Assembly: GCA_046330455.1 (NCBI GenBank)
Contig: JAXLSU010000002.1
Coordinates: 248,001 to 312,000, forward strand
DNA length: 64,000 nt
Reading direction: 5' to 3'
DNA from: CAVQXR01 sp046330455
Lineage (GTDB): Bacteria > Actinomycetota > Thermoleophilia > Gaiellales > Gaiellaceae
Shown here: piece by piece, positions 9,247-16,167 of the stretch
Layout: each line of letters begins with the position of its first letter
How positions within the stretch are numbered: position 1 is the first letter of the stretch
The notes under the pieces: model-generated
Databases searched by the model: none
Told to the model about the DNA's origin: nothing
Seen by the model: the letters and a program-made list of their open reading frames with translations, nothing else
Position numbers and translations under genes: made by a program

Positions 9247-10244
9247 CACGCCACCTCCTGGAGAGAGGCGGTCTTCACGGCCGTGGGGCCGTGGGTGAGA
9301 AGGTCGTAGAGGACGGCCATCCGGACGACGAGCCCGGCCCGGACCTGGCGCTCGATGAGCGCATCTGCCGCATCGGCGGCGACCGCGTCGATCTCGACGC
9401 CCCGGTTCATCGGCCCGGGGTGCATCACCTTCTGTCCCGGGCGGAGCCGCCCGGCCGTCACGCCCCAGCGCGCAGCGTACTCGCGAAGGCTCGGGACGTA
9501 GTTCGCTCCCTCGAGCATCCGCTCGTGCTGCATGCGCAGGACGTAGACGACATCGGCGCTGCGGATCGTGTCGATGTCGAAGGAGACCTCGCAGCCGAGC
9601 GACTCGATGCCCCGCGGGATTAGGGGCGGCGGGCCCACCACCGTGACGTGCGCGCCCATCAGCCGCAGGGCCTGGATGTTCGAGCGGGCGACGCGCGAGT
9701 GCAGGACGTCGCCGACGATCGAGACGTGCAGGCCGTCGACGCCGCCGAACTCCTCGTCGAGTGTGTAGAGGTCGAGCAGGGCCTGGGTCGGATGCTGGTG
9801 CTTGCCATCGCCGGCGTTCACGACGTGGACGTCGATCGTGCGCGCGACGAGCTGGGGGGCGCCGATGCCCGGATGGCGGATCACGACCACGTCCGGGTCG
9901 TAGGCGCCGATCGTGATCGCCGTGTCCTTCAAGGACTCGCCCTTGTCGACCGAGGAGCCCGTGGCCCGGATCGTCATCACGTCGGCCGAGAGCCGCTTCG
10001 CGGCGAGCTCGAAGCTCGACGACGTCCTGGTCGAGGCCTCGTAGAAGAGGTTCACGACCGTGTGGCCACGCAGCGTAGGTAGCTTCTTGACCTCGCGTCG
10101 AAGCGACTGCGCGAACGTCCGGCCGAGCGCGAGCAGGCGCTCGACGTCCTGCCGCGAGAGGTCGGCGATCGAGATCAGGTGGCGGCGCGGCGGGCGCTCG
10201 GGCGGGAGCAGCTCGTCGCGGAGGAACGGGCGCACATCGCTCAT
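9246..10244 (-). CDS. pyrB: Aspartate carbamoyltransferase catalytic subunit
   Basis: Condenses carbamoyl phosphate and aspartate, the committed step of pyrimidine synthesis. 332 residues from the ATG at 10244 that overlaps the pyrR stop (ATGA). The carbamoyl phosphate loop EASTRTSSSFE lies near residue 62; the later segments NAGDGKHQHPTQALLDLY and MHPGPMNRGVEI are family signatures. No regulatory chain (pyrI) is present, as expected for the PyrR-controlled type. Confidence 0.97.
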   Translation of the reverse strand: MSDVRPFLRDELLPPERPPRRHLISIADLSRQDVERLLALGRTFAQSLRREVKKLPTLRGHTVVNLFYEASTRTSSSFELAAKRLSADVMTIRATGSSVDKGESLKDTAITIGAYDPDVVVIRHPGIGAPQLVARTIDVHVVNAGDGKHQHPTQALLDLYTLDEEFGGVDGLHVSIVGDVLHSRVARSNIQALRLMGAHVTVVGPPPLIPRGIESLGCEVSFDIDTIRSADVVYVLRMQHERMLEGANYVPSLREYAARWGVTAGRLRPGQKVMHPGPMNRGVEIDAVAADAADALIERQVRAGLVVRMAVLYDLLTHGPTAVKTASLQEVA

Positions 10245-10816
10245 TCGGGACCCCCGGGGATGAGAAGGACACGGTCGATCTCGTCGATCTCGACGAGTTG
10301 CACCTGGATGCGTTCCATGCGTGCTGTCGGGAGGTTCTTGCCGACGTAGTCGGGCCGGATCGGCAGCTCCCTGTGGCCGCGGTCGACGAGCACGGCGAGT
10401 TGCACGCGCGAGGGGCGGCCGTAGGTGAAGAGCGCCTCGATCGCGGCGCGGATCGTCCGGCCCGTGTAGAGCACGTCGTCGACGAGCACGCACGTCATTC
10501 CCTCGAGCGGGAAGTCGAGGCGTGTGGACTTGACGACCGGCTGGGGCGCGAGCGGCGCCGAGCCAGACCGGACGCCGACGTCGTCGCGGTGGAACGTGAT
10601 GTCCACCGTGCCGAACTCGACCTCGGTGCCGTCGAACTCCTGGATCAGGCGCCGCAGCCGCTGGGCGAGGGGGACGCCTCTCGTGTGGATGCCGACGAGG
10701 GCGACCTGTGAGAGGTCCGGATTTCGCTCGACGATCTCGTGGGCGATACGAACGAGCGTACGCCGCAGCGCGTCGCCGTCGAGCAGGAGTTTCCCGGCCA
10801 GTTCCGGGGTAGCCAC
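10241..10816 (-). CDS. pyrR: PyrR, pyrimidine operon RNA-binding regulator / uracil phosphoribosyltransferase
   Basis: Binds the pyr leader RNA when UMP or UTP is plentiful and lowers expression; many homologues also have uracil phosphoribosyltransferase activity. 191 residues from a GTG at 10816 preceded by AAAGGAGG with a five-base gap. The PRPP-binding loop VLVDDVLYTGRTIRAA is near residue 105. It is the first gene of the operon, directly behind a hairpin that contains its own ribosome binding site, so PyrR likely represses its own and downstream translation. Confidence 0.95.
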   Translation of the reverse strand: MATPELAGKLLLDGDALRRTLVRIAHEIVERNPDLSQVALVGIHTRGVPLAQRLRRLIQEFDGTEVEFGTVDITFHRDDVGVRSGSAPLAPQPVVKSTRLDFPLEGMTCVLVDDVLYTGRTIRAAIEALFTYGRPSRVQLAVLVDRGHRELPIRPDYVGKNLPTARMERIQVQLVEIDEIDRVLLIPGGPE

Positions 10817-10821
10817 GAACG

Positions 10822-10870
10822 CCTCCTTTCCGGCCTCACGGGACCGGGTTAAAGGTGCGTGCCCAGTGTA
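10822..10870 (-). promoter_or_regulatory. PyrR-binding RNA hairpin and -10 box of the pyr operon
   Basis: Read on the minus strand, TACACT (10870-10865) is a -10 box. The transcript would start near 10858 and at once form a hairpin: CCTTT at 10855-10851 pairs with AAAGG at 10829-10825, and an inner CCGG pairs with CCGG around the loop TCCCGTGAGG. This matches the PyrR-binding consensus of Bacillus leaders (CCTTTAA, loop UCCxGxGAGG, AAGGA). The Shine-Dalgarno AGGAGG (10827-10822) lies in the closing stem, so PyrR binding should hide it and block translation rather than cause termination. Confidence 0.85.
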
Positions 10871-11115
10871 GCGCACGAAACCGGACGGCAAGGCTCCGCG
10901 GCTGACGGCCCTCCGCGGCAGAGCAGCCGGCTCGGCCGGCTGCGACCCGCGTAGGGGCCCGCGGAGCGGGCGGTCACGATCGTCTGCCGGGCCGGACCCG
11001 CGCAAGAGCCCGGCGAAGCCGGGCGGCCAAAGACCTGCGCGCCTGAGCGGAGCGAGGAGAACTCCCGCCCGCTCCGCGTCCCGCGCCGGCCGTCTGCCGC
11101 AGGCTGATTCGCGGG
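10871..11115. repeat. Non-coding spacer with GC-rich inverted repeats
   Basis: No gene is visible between the pyr promoter and the next operon. The stretch contains a copy (10914-10956) of a ~42-base repeat also present at 15618-15660 and, shortened, at 23329-23360, plus a perfect hairpin GCCCGGC-GAA-GCCGGGC near 11008-11024. The repeat core is itself a near-palindrome around GGCTCGGCCGGC. Confidence 0.6.
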
Positions 11116-11126
11116 GAAGCAGCTAC

Positions 11127-11155
11127 TTGACAGAGTAACTCTATTTAGATAGATT
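11127..11155 (+). promoter_or_regulatory. Sigma70-like promoter of the small secreted protein gene, with PadR-like operator
   Basis: TTGACA (11127-11132), a 17-base spacer and TAGATT (11150-11155) make a strong vegetative promoter in an unusually AT-rich spot. The segment CTATTTAGATA at 11141-11151 resembles CTATGTAGATA (12265-12275) in front of padR, so both may be bound by the same PadR protein. The palindrome GAGTAACTC is at 11133-11141. Confidence 0.6.
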
Positions 11156-11215
11156 TATTGTGCCTGTCGGCGGGTTCTGCGGCGCCTGTAGCTGGACATC
11201 GATGGAAGGGGCGTC

Positions 11216-11602
11216 ATGCACAAGAGGAAGACAGCCTGGGTCGCCGCGCTTGGCGTGGCCGGTGCGCTCTTGGTGCCGAGTGTTGCGAGTGCCGACATCC
11301 TGAAGTTCTACGGGCCCGCGGATCTCGCCCCGGGCCAGAACGCGCAGACCTCGTCGCATCAGTTCAGGTATGGGAAGTACGCAACCTGGGTCGCGGCTTC
11401 GCGCTGCGTGAAGATGTGGTATCGCAACAATGGCTCGAGCACCAACTACGCGAGCGTGACCGATTGTCAGAGCTACCTGCTCGACACCCGCAACACCTCG
11501 CCTGCCGGGGCGACCACGTGGGCGTATTGTCGCAACGTCGACACGGTGACGATCAACATCGCCTGCTACACGTGCGTCAACAACGACGTCGGCTGTCAGT
11601 AG
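11216..11602 (+). CDS. Small secreted cysteine-containing protein, unknown function
   Basis: 128 residues; not a family I recognise. The first 26 residues form a Sec signal peptide: basic MHKRKTAW, hydrophobic VAALGVAGALLV, cleavage after SVASA. The mature part of about 100 residues is Tyr/Ser/Asn/Thr-rich with six cysteines (SRCVK, TDCQS, AYCRN, ACYTC, VGC), enough for three disulfides. GAAGGGGCGTC precedes the ATG. It is followed ten bases later by a membrane protein with an exported domain and then by padR. Similar small secreted proteins occur at 27492-27872 and 48038-48298, the latter next to a second padR. Confidence 0.75.
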   Translation: MHKRKTAWVAALGVAGALLVPSVASADILKFYGPADLAPGQNAQTSSHQFRYGKYATWVAASRCVKMWYRNNGSSTNYASVTDCQSYLLDTRNTSPAGATTWAYCRNVDTVTINIACYTCVNNDVGCQ

Positions 11603-11611
11603 GAGGGCAAG

Positions 11612-12205
11612 ATGAAGCCGAGGAAGCGCGTAATCATCTTGCTCGCGGTGGCAATCCTGACAGCCGCGGCGCTGGCGGCCTGGGCGGCCAGCCACGGCGC
11701 CTCTGCGGGACGAGCGTCGGGGCTCGAGGCAGCCCCAAAGCAGACGTCTGCCCCAACTGGGCAGGGGGCGGGCGGCCTGGGAGTCGAGGGATCACCGGTC
11801 GCCCCCGAGGCGGCTGACGATCTCACGCTCCTGCTCGACCCAGACGACCCAGCGCTACCCTCGTTCTACTCGGTCCCGACCCGTGACGGGGGCAGCTGTA
11901 TCACCAGCTCCGACGGCGTGCTCGCAGGGTGCATGCAGCCCGGCTCCGCGGCAGGCAGGTCCGGGACTGTGACAGCGTTGGATGACATCGAAGGGAGCGG
12001 AGGTCCGGTATTGGTCTACGGGACCACGAACGCGGCCGTCACGGAGGTCACGGTCCGCGCGGGCGGAACAGAGTACGGGGCGACGCTGACAGACAGCTTC
12101 TACCTGCTCGCGCTCCCCGACCCTACCCTCACCGTGGACTCGATCGAGAGTGTCTCGTTCACGATGGGCAACGGGGAGACGATCCGCCGGCGCGTGAACG
12201 GATAA
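11612..12205 (+). CDS. Membrane-anchored protein with exported domain paralogous to that of the PadR-coupled protein at 12615
   Basis: 197 residues: KPRKR, then one hydrophobic helix (about residues 7-25), a Gly/Ala/Pro linker, and from about residue 84 a compact domain. That domain shares nearly half its residues with the C-terminus of the protein at 12615-13391: the blocks FYSVPTRDGGSC, LAGCMQPG, LDDIEGSG, VYGTTNAAV and SFYLLALPDPTL line up with FFSIPTSAGGTC, LAACSQPG, VDDIEGDG, VYGQTSAAV and RFYLLELPDPTL. Two cysteines are conserved. The anchor places the domain outside the cytoplasmic membrane. GAGGGCAAG precedes the ATG; function unknown. Confidence 0.75.
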   Translation: MKPRKRVIILLAVAILTAAALAAWAASHGASAGRASGLEAAPKQTSAPTGQGAGGLGVEGSPVAPEAADDLTLLLDPDDPALPSFYSVPTRDGGSCITSSDGVLAGCMQPGSAAGRSGTVTALDDIEGSGGPVLVYGTTNAAVTEVTVRAGGTEYGATLTDSFYLLALPDPTLTVDSIESVSFTMGNGETIRRRVNG

Positions 12206-12224
12206 GGACGAGGCAGAAGCCGAG

Positions 12225-12256
12225 AGGCCCGCCCCGCCGCGCGACGGGGCTGGCCT
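12225..12256 (+). terminator. GC-rich hairpin after the exported-domain gene
   Basis: AGGCC..CCCCG pairs with CGGGG..GGCCT across a short loop, 20 bases after the stop at 12205. There is no clear T-run, so termination is only probable. It separates the two-gene secreted unit from padR. Confidence 0.45.
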
Positions 12257-12264
12257 CCTTCTAC

Positions 12265-12279
12265 CTATGTAGATACTGT
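12265..12279 (+). promoter_or_regulatory. padR -10 box overlapping a PadR-like operator
   Basis: CTATGTAGATA (12265-12275) sits inside the imperfect palindrome TACCTATGTAGATA and overlaps TACTGT (12274-12279), a -10 box six bases before the padR GTG at 12286. Overlap of operator and -10 box fits autorepression and a leaderless transcript. Confidence 0.5.
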
Positions 12280-12285
12280 TGTTGC

Positions 12286-12618
12286 GTGGGCCGGCCGCGC
12301 CACTCCTCGGACCAGACGCTACAGGTGCTCGAGGCGCTGCTTTCGGACACGCAGCGATGGCGCCACGGGTACGAACTGGGCAAAGAGCTGGGGATCAAGT
12401 CCGGGGTCCTCTACCCCATCCTCCTTCGCCTCAGCGAGGACGGGCTGCTCCAGGCACGCTGGGAACCCCCCGCGCGGCCCGGCCGGCCGCCACGACACGC
12501 CTATCGGTTGACCGCGCTTGGCGAAAGCCTTGCCCGCAACCGCATCGGACAGCGAACGCCCGGCACGGCCCGACAGCCTCGCACCAGCACAGAGCCCCTC
12601 ACCGAGCCCGGACAATGA
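12286..12618 (+). CDS. PadR-family transcriptional regulator
   Basis: 110 residues with the PadR winged-helix fold: helices around LQVLEALLSDTQRWRHGYEL, recognition helix KSGVLYPILLRLSEDGLL, wing GRPPRHAYRLT. The GTG start at 12286 has no Shine-Dalgarno but a -10 box six bases upstream. The stop overlaps the next ATG (ATGA), so regulator and membrane protein are made together. PadR proteins are usually repressors released by ligands; the coupled exported domain suggests a link to an envelope or extracellular signal, which is inference. Residues after about 85 are a disordered Arg/Pro/Thr tail. Confidence 0.88.
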   Translation: MGRPRHSSDQTLQVLEALLSDTQRWRHGYELGKELGIKSGVLYPILLRLSEDGLLQARWEPPARPGRPPRHAYRLTALGESLARNRIGQRTPGTARQPRTSTEPLTEPGQ

Positions 12619-13391
12619 GAGCCGTTGCGTACCAGCGCGCCCAGATCCGTCGGGCGATCACCGGCGCCGTCTTTGCACTCCTTACCGCCTGCGCGCCCCG
12701 AACCCGCAAGGGCTGGTTTCGCGCCATGCGCGCAGAAGCCGACCAGATACCCTCGACCCGGGAATGGATGAGTTGGATAGCCGGCTGCCTCCGCGCCGCA
12801 CCACACCTCGCCGCCCCCTCGCGACACTGGCCGCTCACCCGCCGTCGCACCATCATCGCGATCGTCACGCTCGCCCTCGCCGCGCTACTTCTCGCCGTTG
12901 CGCTTCACCCCTTCGGGCGCCAGGGGCCCGACAGTGCGCTCGGCACGGAGCTCGCCGGGATCGTCGCCGCCCCTGACTCGCCACTGAGCACCGATGCCCC
13001 CCGCCATCTCCAATCGCTGTGGACCCCAGCCGGCCCACACAATCCGTCGTTCTTCTCGATCCCAACCAGCGCAGGCGGCACCTGCATCCTCAGCACCGAG
13101 GGAATCCTCGCCGCCTGCTCGCAGCCGGGAACACCGGCCGAGCGCTCGGGAACCTTCACCGTCGTCGACGACATCGAAGGCGACGGACGTCCCGCGATCG
13201 TGTACGGCCAGACGAGCGCCGCGGTCGTCTCCGTCACCATCCGGATCGACGGGAAGGCCTACCCTGCCGGACTCTCAGACCGCTTCTACCTGCTCGAGCT
13301 TCCCGACCCGACCCTCGCGACCAGCAAGATCGAAGCAGTCGTGTTCACTCTCATAGACGGCCGCCGGGTCATGCGCGGCCCGTCCGCGTAA
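12615..13391 (+). CDS. PadR-coupled single-pass membrane protein with exported domain
   Basis: 258 residues. The cytoplasmic part (about 1-75) has a segment with the pattern W-RAMRAE-----STREWMSWIAGCLRAA seen in membrane proteins encoded beside actinobacterial PadR genes. A membrane helix follows (TIIAIVTLALAALLLAVAL, about residues 77-95), then a linker and a ~115-residue exported domain with two conserved cysteines, paralogous to that of the 11612-12205 protein. The start codon overlaps the padR stop. Topology suggests a sensor or partner that could sequester or modulate PadR; I see no catalytic motif. Confidence 0.75.
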   Translation: MRAVAYQRAQIRRAITGAVFALLTACAPRTRKGWFRAMRAEADQIPSTREWMSWIAGCLRAAPHLAAPSRHWPLTRRRTIIAIVTLALAALLLAVALHPFGRQGPDSALGTELAGIVAAPDSPLSTDAPRHLQSLWTPAGPHNPSFFSIPTSAGGTCILSTEGILAACSQPGTPAERSGTFTVVDDIEGDGRPAIVYGQTSAAVVSVTIRIDGKAYPAGLSDRFYLLELPDPTLATSKIEAVVFTLIDGRRVMRGPSA

Positions 13392-13594
13392 CCAGTCCCG
13401 ACGGACGAACCCGGAGAGAAACCGGCACGGTCGGCTGGAACAAGATCTCGCCCCTTACACAAACCCTGCTCGCGCCGGCACCCCACAGCCGATCCGGCCT
13501 CGGCCGAAGGGCGGGGTGAGATCCCACCCCGACACCTACCCTCCCCACGCGCCAGCCCCCACGACCGACGACCCGCCCTACGGCCGCCAGCCCC

Positions 13595-13624
13595 TGTAGG
13601 GCCCCGGATCTCATCCGGCCCGCC
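13595..13624 (+). repeat. Dispersed palindromic repeat (GTAGGG..GGATCTCATCC..GCCC family)
   Basis: Copy of an imperfect palindrome, core GGATCTCATCCGG, that recurs at 23421-23443, 23469-23494, 43145-43262, 45708-45737 and 47481-47503. A degenerate copy is at 13508-13530. The spacer 13392-13632 holds no other recognisable feature. Confidence 0.7.
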
Positions 13625-13632
13625 GCTGTCCG

Positions 13633-14373
13633 TCAGGCTCGCTCGGCTACCACGATCGCCCACTCGTTGCCGGACTCGACGTGCTCGGGCAGCTCGCGTT
13701 CGGCCCGCTCCACGCCGGCCTGGTACTCGTCCTCGGGCAGAAGCGACAGCGTCGAGATGTAGCGGCCGTGGAGCTTCGCGAGGGCGTCCGCGCGCGACAG
13801 CTTCGCGGACTGCGAGATCCGCCGGATCCGCACTGCCTCGAATCCCGCACCGGCGAGCTCCCCGGCGAGCGCGGCCGGGTCGGGGAAGCGCGCGAGGTCG
13901 AGCTCCCGGAGCGAGGGAAAGACGCGCGCGACCCAGATCCGGTCGAAGTGCTCCGGGGCGAAGGTTGCGATCACGACGCGGCCGCCGGAGCCGAGCACGC
14001 GGGCGAGCTCGGGAAGCGCGCGCCGCCGGTCGAGGAGGTGGACGGCCGTCCGGAGCACGGCGCGATCGAACCAGCCGTCCCGGAACGGAAGCCACTCGGC
14101 GGCGCCGAGCTTCAACCCGACTCCGGAGCCGACGGCCTCGCGCGCGACCGCCAGCATCTCCGGGGACGAGTCGAGCCCCCAGACCTTCGCGCCCCGGCGG
14201 GCGAGCTCTCCGGCGAACGCGCCGGTTCCACAGCCGACGTCGAGCACGCGGCGTCCGAGCAGGTCACCCTCGTCCCAGATCGCGTCGGCGACCTCGTGCC
14301 AGTTCTCGTCGGCGGGTCGCAGCAGATCGTATGTCCCGGCCAGGGGGCCGAAGTCGGGTGCCGCCCCGGTCAC
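13633..14373 (-). CDS. Class I SAM-dependent methyltransferase
   Basis: 246 residues from a GTG at 14373 that overlaps the stop of the DUF2007 gene (GTGA). SAM-binding motif I is VLDVGCGTGAFAGELA near residue 43, motif II WGLDSSPEML, and the post-motif LRTAVHLLDRRRALPELARV. It resembles UbiE/MenG-type and small-molecule methyltransferases; the substrate cannot be told. The C-terminal half is rich in Arg/Glu with a helix KLHGRYISTLSLLPEDEY typical of UbiE-like enzymes. Operon with rnz and the DUF2007 gene. Confidence 0.85.
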   Translation of the reverse strand: MTGAAPDFGPLAGTYDLLRPADENWHEVADAIWDEGDLLGRRVLDVGCGTGAFAGELARRGAKVWGLDSSPEMLAVAREAVGSGVGLKLGAAEWLPFRDGWFDRAVLRTAVHLLDRRRALPELARVLGSGGRVVIATFAPEHFDRIWVARVFPSLRELDLARFPDPAALAGELAGAGFEAVRIRRISQSAKLSRADALAKLHGRYISTLSLLPEDEYQAGVERAERELPEHVESGNEWAIVVAERA

Positions 14374-14603
14374 TCCTCGCCGAGGAAGTCCTCGGACTCG
14401 GAGAGCGCCTCGATCGCCTCCTGGGCGGCCTCGAGATCGGACTCGCGGACGAGCACACGCTGCGGCGCCTCCTCGTGCCCGAGGGGATGGTGCTCGACGG
14501 CCTGCTCGAGCTCGCAGTCGATGCCCGCGGCGTGGAGCATCGTCTGGATCTCCTCCGCCTCCGTCTGGTCGGCCGCGACCGTCACCTGCACGAGCCCTGT
14601 CAT
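14370..14603 (-). CDS. DUF2007-type small protein
   Basis: 77 residues. The pattern LVQVTVAADQTEAEEIQTML, then AAGIDCELEQA and RVLVRESDLEAAQEAIEAL, matches the DUF2007 (putative prokaryotic signal-transducing) ferredoxin-like fold. The start overlaps the rnz stop (ATGA) and the end overlaps the methyltransferase start, so it is expressed from the rnz promoter. The role is unknown; such proteins may bind small ligands, which is not shown by the sequence. Confidence 0.75.
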   Translation of the reverse strand: MTGLVQVTVAADQTEAEEIQTMLHAAGIDCELEQAVEHHPLGHEEAPQRVLVRESDLEAAQEAIEALSESEDFLGEE

Positions 14604-15595
14604 CCGTCCCCCTCGACCGACACCGTCGCCTCCACGTCCTCGCGTGACGCGAGCGCCCCGCCCTTGACCAGCCGCGGCTCGCCTCGCTCCGCGAACGGAA
14701 GCTCGATGATATCGAAGTCCCTCGGCACGACCGTCTCCGCGAACACCGCCCGCGCCTCCCGTACCACCTCGTGCCCGCGGTAGCGGTTCGAGAGGTGGGT
14801 GAGGGCGAGCAGCCGCACGCCCGCGACCCGTGCGAGCTCCGCAGCATCGGCGGCCGTCGTGTGCGCCGTCTCCTCGGCACGTTCCTTCTCGTCGTCCATG
14901 AAGGTCGCCTCGTGCACGAGCAGGTCGGCTTCGAGCGCCGCCTCGAGGACTCCTCGAGTCGGACGTGTGTCCCCCGAGATCACGAGCCGTCGACCGGGCC
15001 GTGCGGGTCCGAGCACCTGACCGGGCCGTACCGTCGATCCGTCCTCGAGGGTGACGGGTTCCCCACGCTGGAGCGTTCCCCACAGCCGCCCCTCGGGGAT
15101 CTCGAGCGCGCGCGCCGCCGCGAGGTCGAACCGCCCCGGTCTCGGGACCTCTGCCAGCAGGTAGCCGAGGGCCGCAACACGGTGGTCGACCCTGATCGCA
15201 GACAGCTGGTAGCCGTCCCGGTCGAGCTCGTCACCCGGCGCGAGCTCCCGTATGTCGAGGCCATACGTGAGCTTTCCGAAGATCCGTCTCAGGGTGTCGA
15301 GCAGGTCGGACAGCCCGCGCGGGCCCCAGAGCGTCAGCGGCTGCTCGCGCCCCCTGAGCGCGAACGTCTTCAGCAGCCCCGGTAGCCCGAGATAGTGGTC
15401 TGCGTGGTAGTGGGTGAGAAAGATCTCCTCGAGCTCGACGAGCCCGATGCCCGAGCGCAGCAGCTGCCGCTGGGTTCCCTCGCCGCAGTCGAAGAGCAGA
15501 CGCTCACCACCGCGGCGCACGAGCAGGCTCGACGGCGCCCGCCGGGCGGTCGGTACCGAGCCCGCGGTACCGAGAAAGACGACATCGAGGTCCAT
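14600..15595 (-). CDS. rnz: Ribonuclease Z (tRNA 3' endonuclease)
   Basis: Metallo-beta-lactamase nuclease that trims tRNA 3' trailers; the only tRNA gene in the window lacks an encoded CCA, so it would be a substrate type. 331 residues; N-terminus DVVFLGTAGSVPTARR, phosphodiesterase motif LTHYHADHYLGLPGLL near residue 60, later SGDTRPTRGVLEAA and LLVHEATFMDDE, and a His in LALTHLSNRY. TAGAAT (15602-15607, minus) is six bases before the ATG with no Shine-Dalgarno, hence likely leaderless. Confidence 0.92.
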   Translation of the reverse strand: MDLDVVFLGTAGSVPTARRAPSSLLVRRGGERLLFDCGEGTQRQLLRSGIGLVELEEIFLTHYHADHYLGLPGLLKTFALRGREQPLTLWGPRGLSDLLDTLRRIFGKLTYGLDIRELAPGDELDRDGYQLSAIRVDHRVAALGYLLAEVPRPGRFDLAAARALEIPEGRLWGTLQRGEPVTLEDGSTVRPGQVLGPARPGRRLVISGDTRPTRGVLEAALEADLLVHEATFMDDEKERAEETAHTTAADAAELARVAGVRLLALTHLSNRYRGHEVVREARAVFAETVVPRDFDIIELPFAERGEPRLVKGGALASREDVEATVSVEGDG

Positions 15596-15617
15596 CGAGC
15601 GATTCTACGGCCGGCCC

Positions 15618-15660
15618 CGCGGCAGAGCGGACGGCTCGGCCGGCCGCGACCCGCGCAGGA
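15618..15660 (-). repeat. Copy of the ~42-base GGCTCGGCCGGC repeat
   Basis: Nearly identical to 10914-10956 (about nine of ten bases). Behind it, CCGCGCAGGAGCGGCCCGGA is repeated in tandem (about 15650-15720). The spacer 15608-15835 carries no gene I can support. Confidence 0.65.
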
Positions 15661-15835
15661 GCGGCCCGGAAGGGCTGCGGTCAACAGACCCGCGCAGGAG
15701 CGGCCCGGACAGGCCCCCCCCCGGTCACAGACCCGCAGGATCGCCGTACGAACGTACGCCGAAGGGCCGGCCGACATCACGGCCCCACATGCGGTCGTAC
15801 CCGACCGCCATGTCGCGGCCCCGGTCTCCGGGGGC

Positions 15836-16087
15836 CTACGGGAGCACGAGCACCTGACCCGGTGCGATACCACCTCCGATCAGGGTGTTCCGCTCCTGGA
15901 TCTCCCACACCGCCTCACGGACATCGCCGGCGTAGTGCTTCTCGGCGATCGCCCAGAGCGTGTCACCCGGGACAACCGTGTATCGCGTCTCGGGAGCCGC
16001 CCCGCTCGACGGCCGCGCGGCCCCGAGCGCGGCGATGACGAGCACGAGCAGGGCGACCCCCGGGAGAGTGAGACGCGAACCGAACAT
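15836..16087 (-). CDS. SOS-regulated LysM protein, probable YneA/ChiZ-type cell division suppressor
   Basis: 83 residues: a single hydrophobic N-terminal segment (GVALLVLVIAALGAA) serving as signal or anchor, a short linker, then one LysM domain (YTVVPGDTLWAIAEKHYAG ... GQVLVLP) for peptidoglycan binding. Size and architecture match Bacillus YneA and mycobacterial ChiZ (Rv2719c), which block division during DNA damage. Two LexA boxes overlap its promoter and start codon, so DNA-damage induction is strongly suggested. In many actinobacteria the LysM gene is next to lexA; lexA is not here. The function as a division inhibitor is inference. Confidence 0.75.
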   Translation of the reverse strand: MFGSRLTLPGVALLVLVIAALGAARPSSGAAPETRYTVVPGDTLWAIAEKHYAGDVREAVWEIQERNTLIGGGIAPGQVLVLP

Positions 16088-16123
16088 GTGTTCGATAATA
16101 ACCGAACACATGTTCGATGTCAA
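16080..16123 (-). promoter_or_regulatory. Promoter with two LexA (SOS) boxes
   Basis: On the minus strand TTGACA (16123-16118), exactly 17 bases, TATTAT (16100-16095), then seven bases to the ATG at 16087: a near-consensus promoter giving a leaderless mRNA. TCGAACATGTGTTCGG (16117-16102) fills the spacer and TCGAACACATGTTCGG (16095-16080) covers the start. Both match the actinobacterial LexA consensus TCGAAC-N4-GTTCGA at all but the last base. Confidence 0.9.
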
Positions 16124-16167
16124 GAGCTCGCGCCCGGCCCCGCCTCGCCGCGGACGCCAACCGTCCT

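Noticed and set aside
12279..12614. Upstream extension of the PadR-coupled membrane protein
   Set aside because: Would overlap padR completely in another frame; the ATG at 12615 overlapping the padR stop is the natural start.
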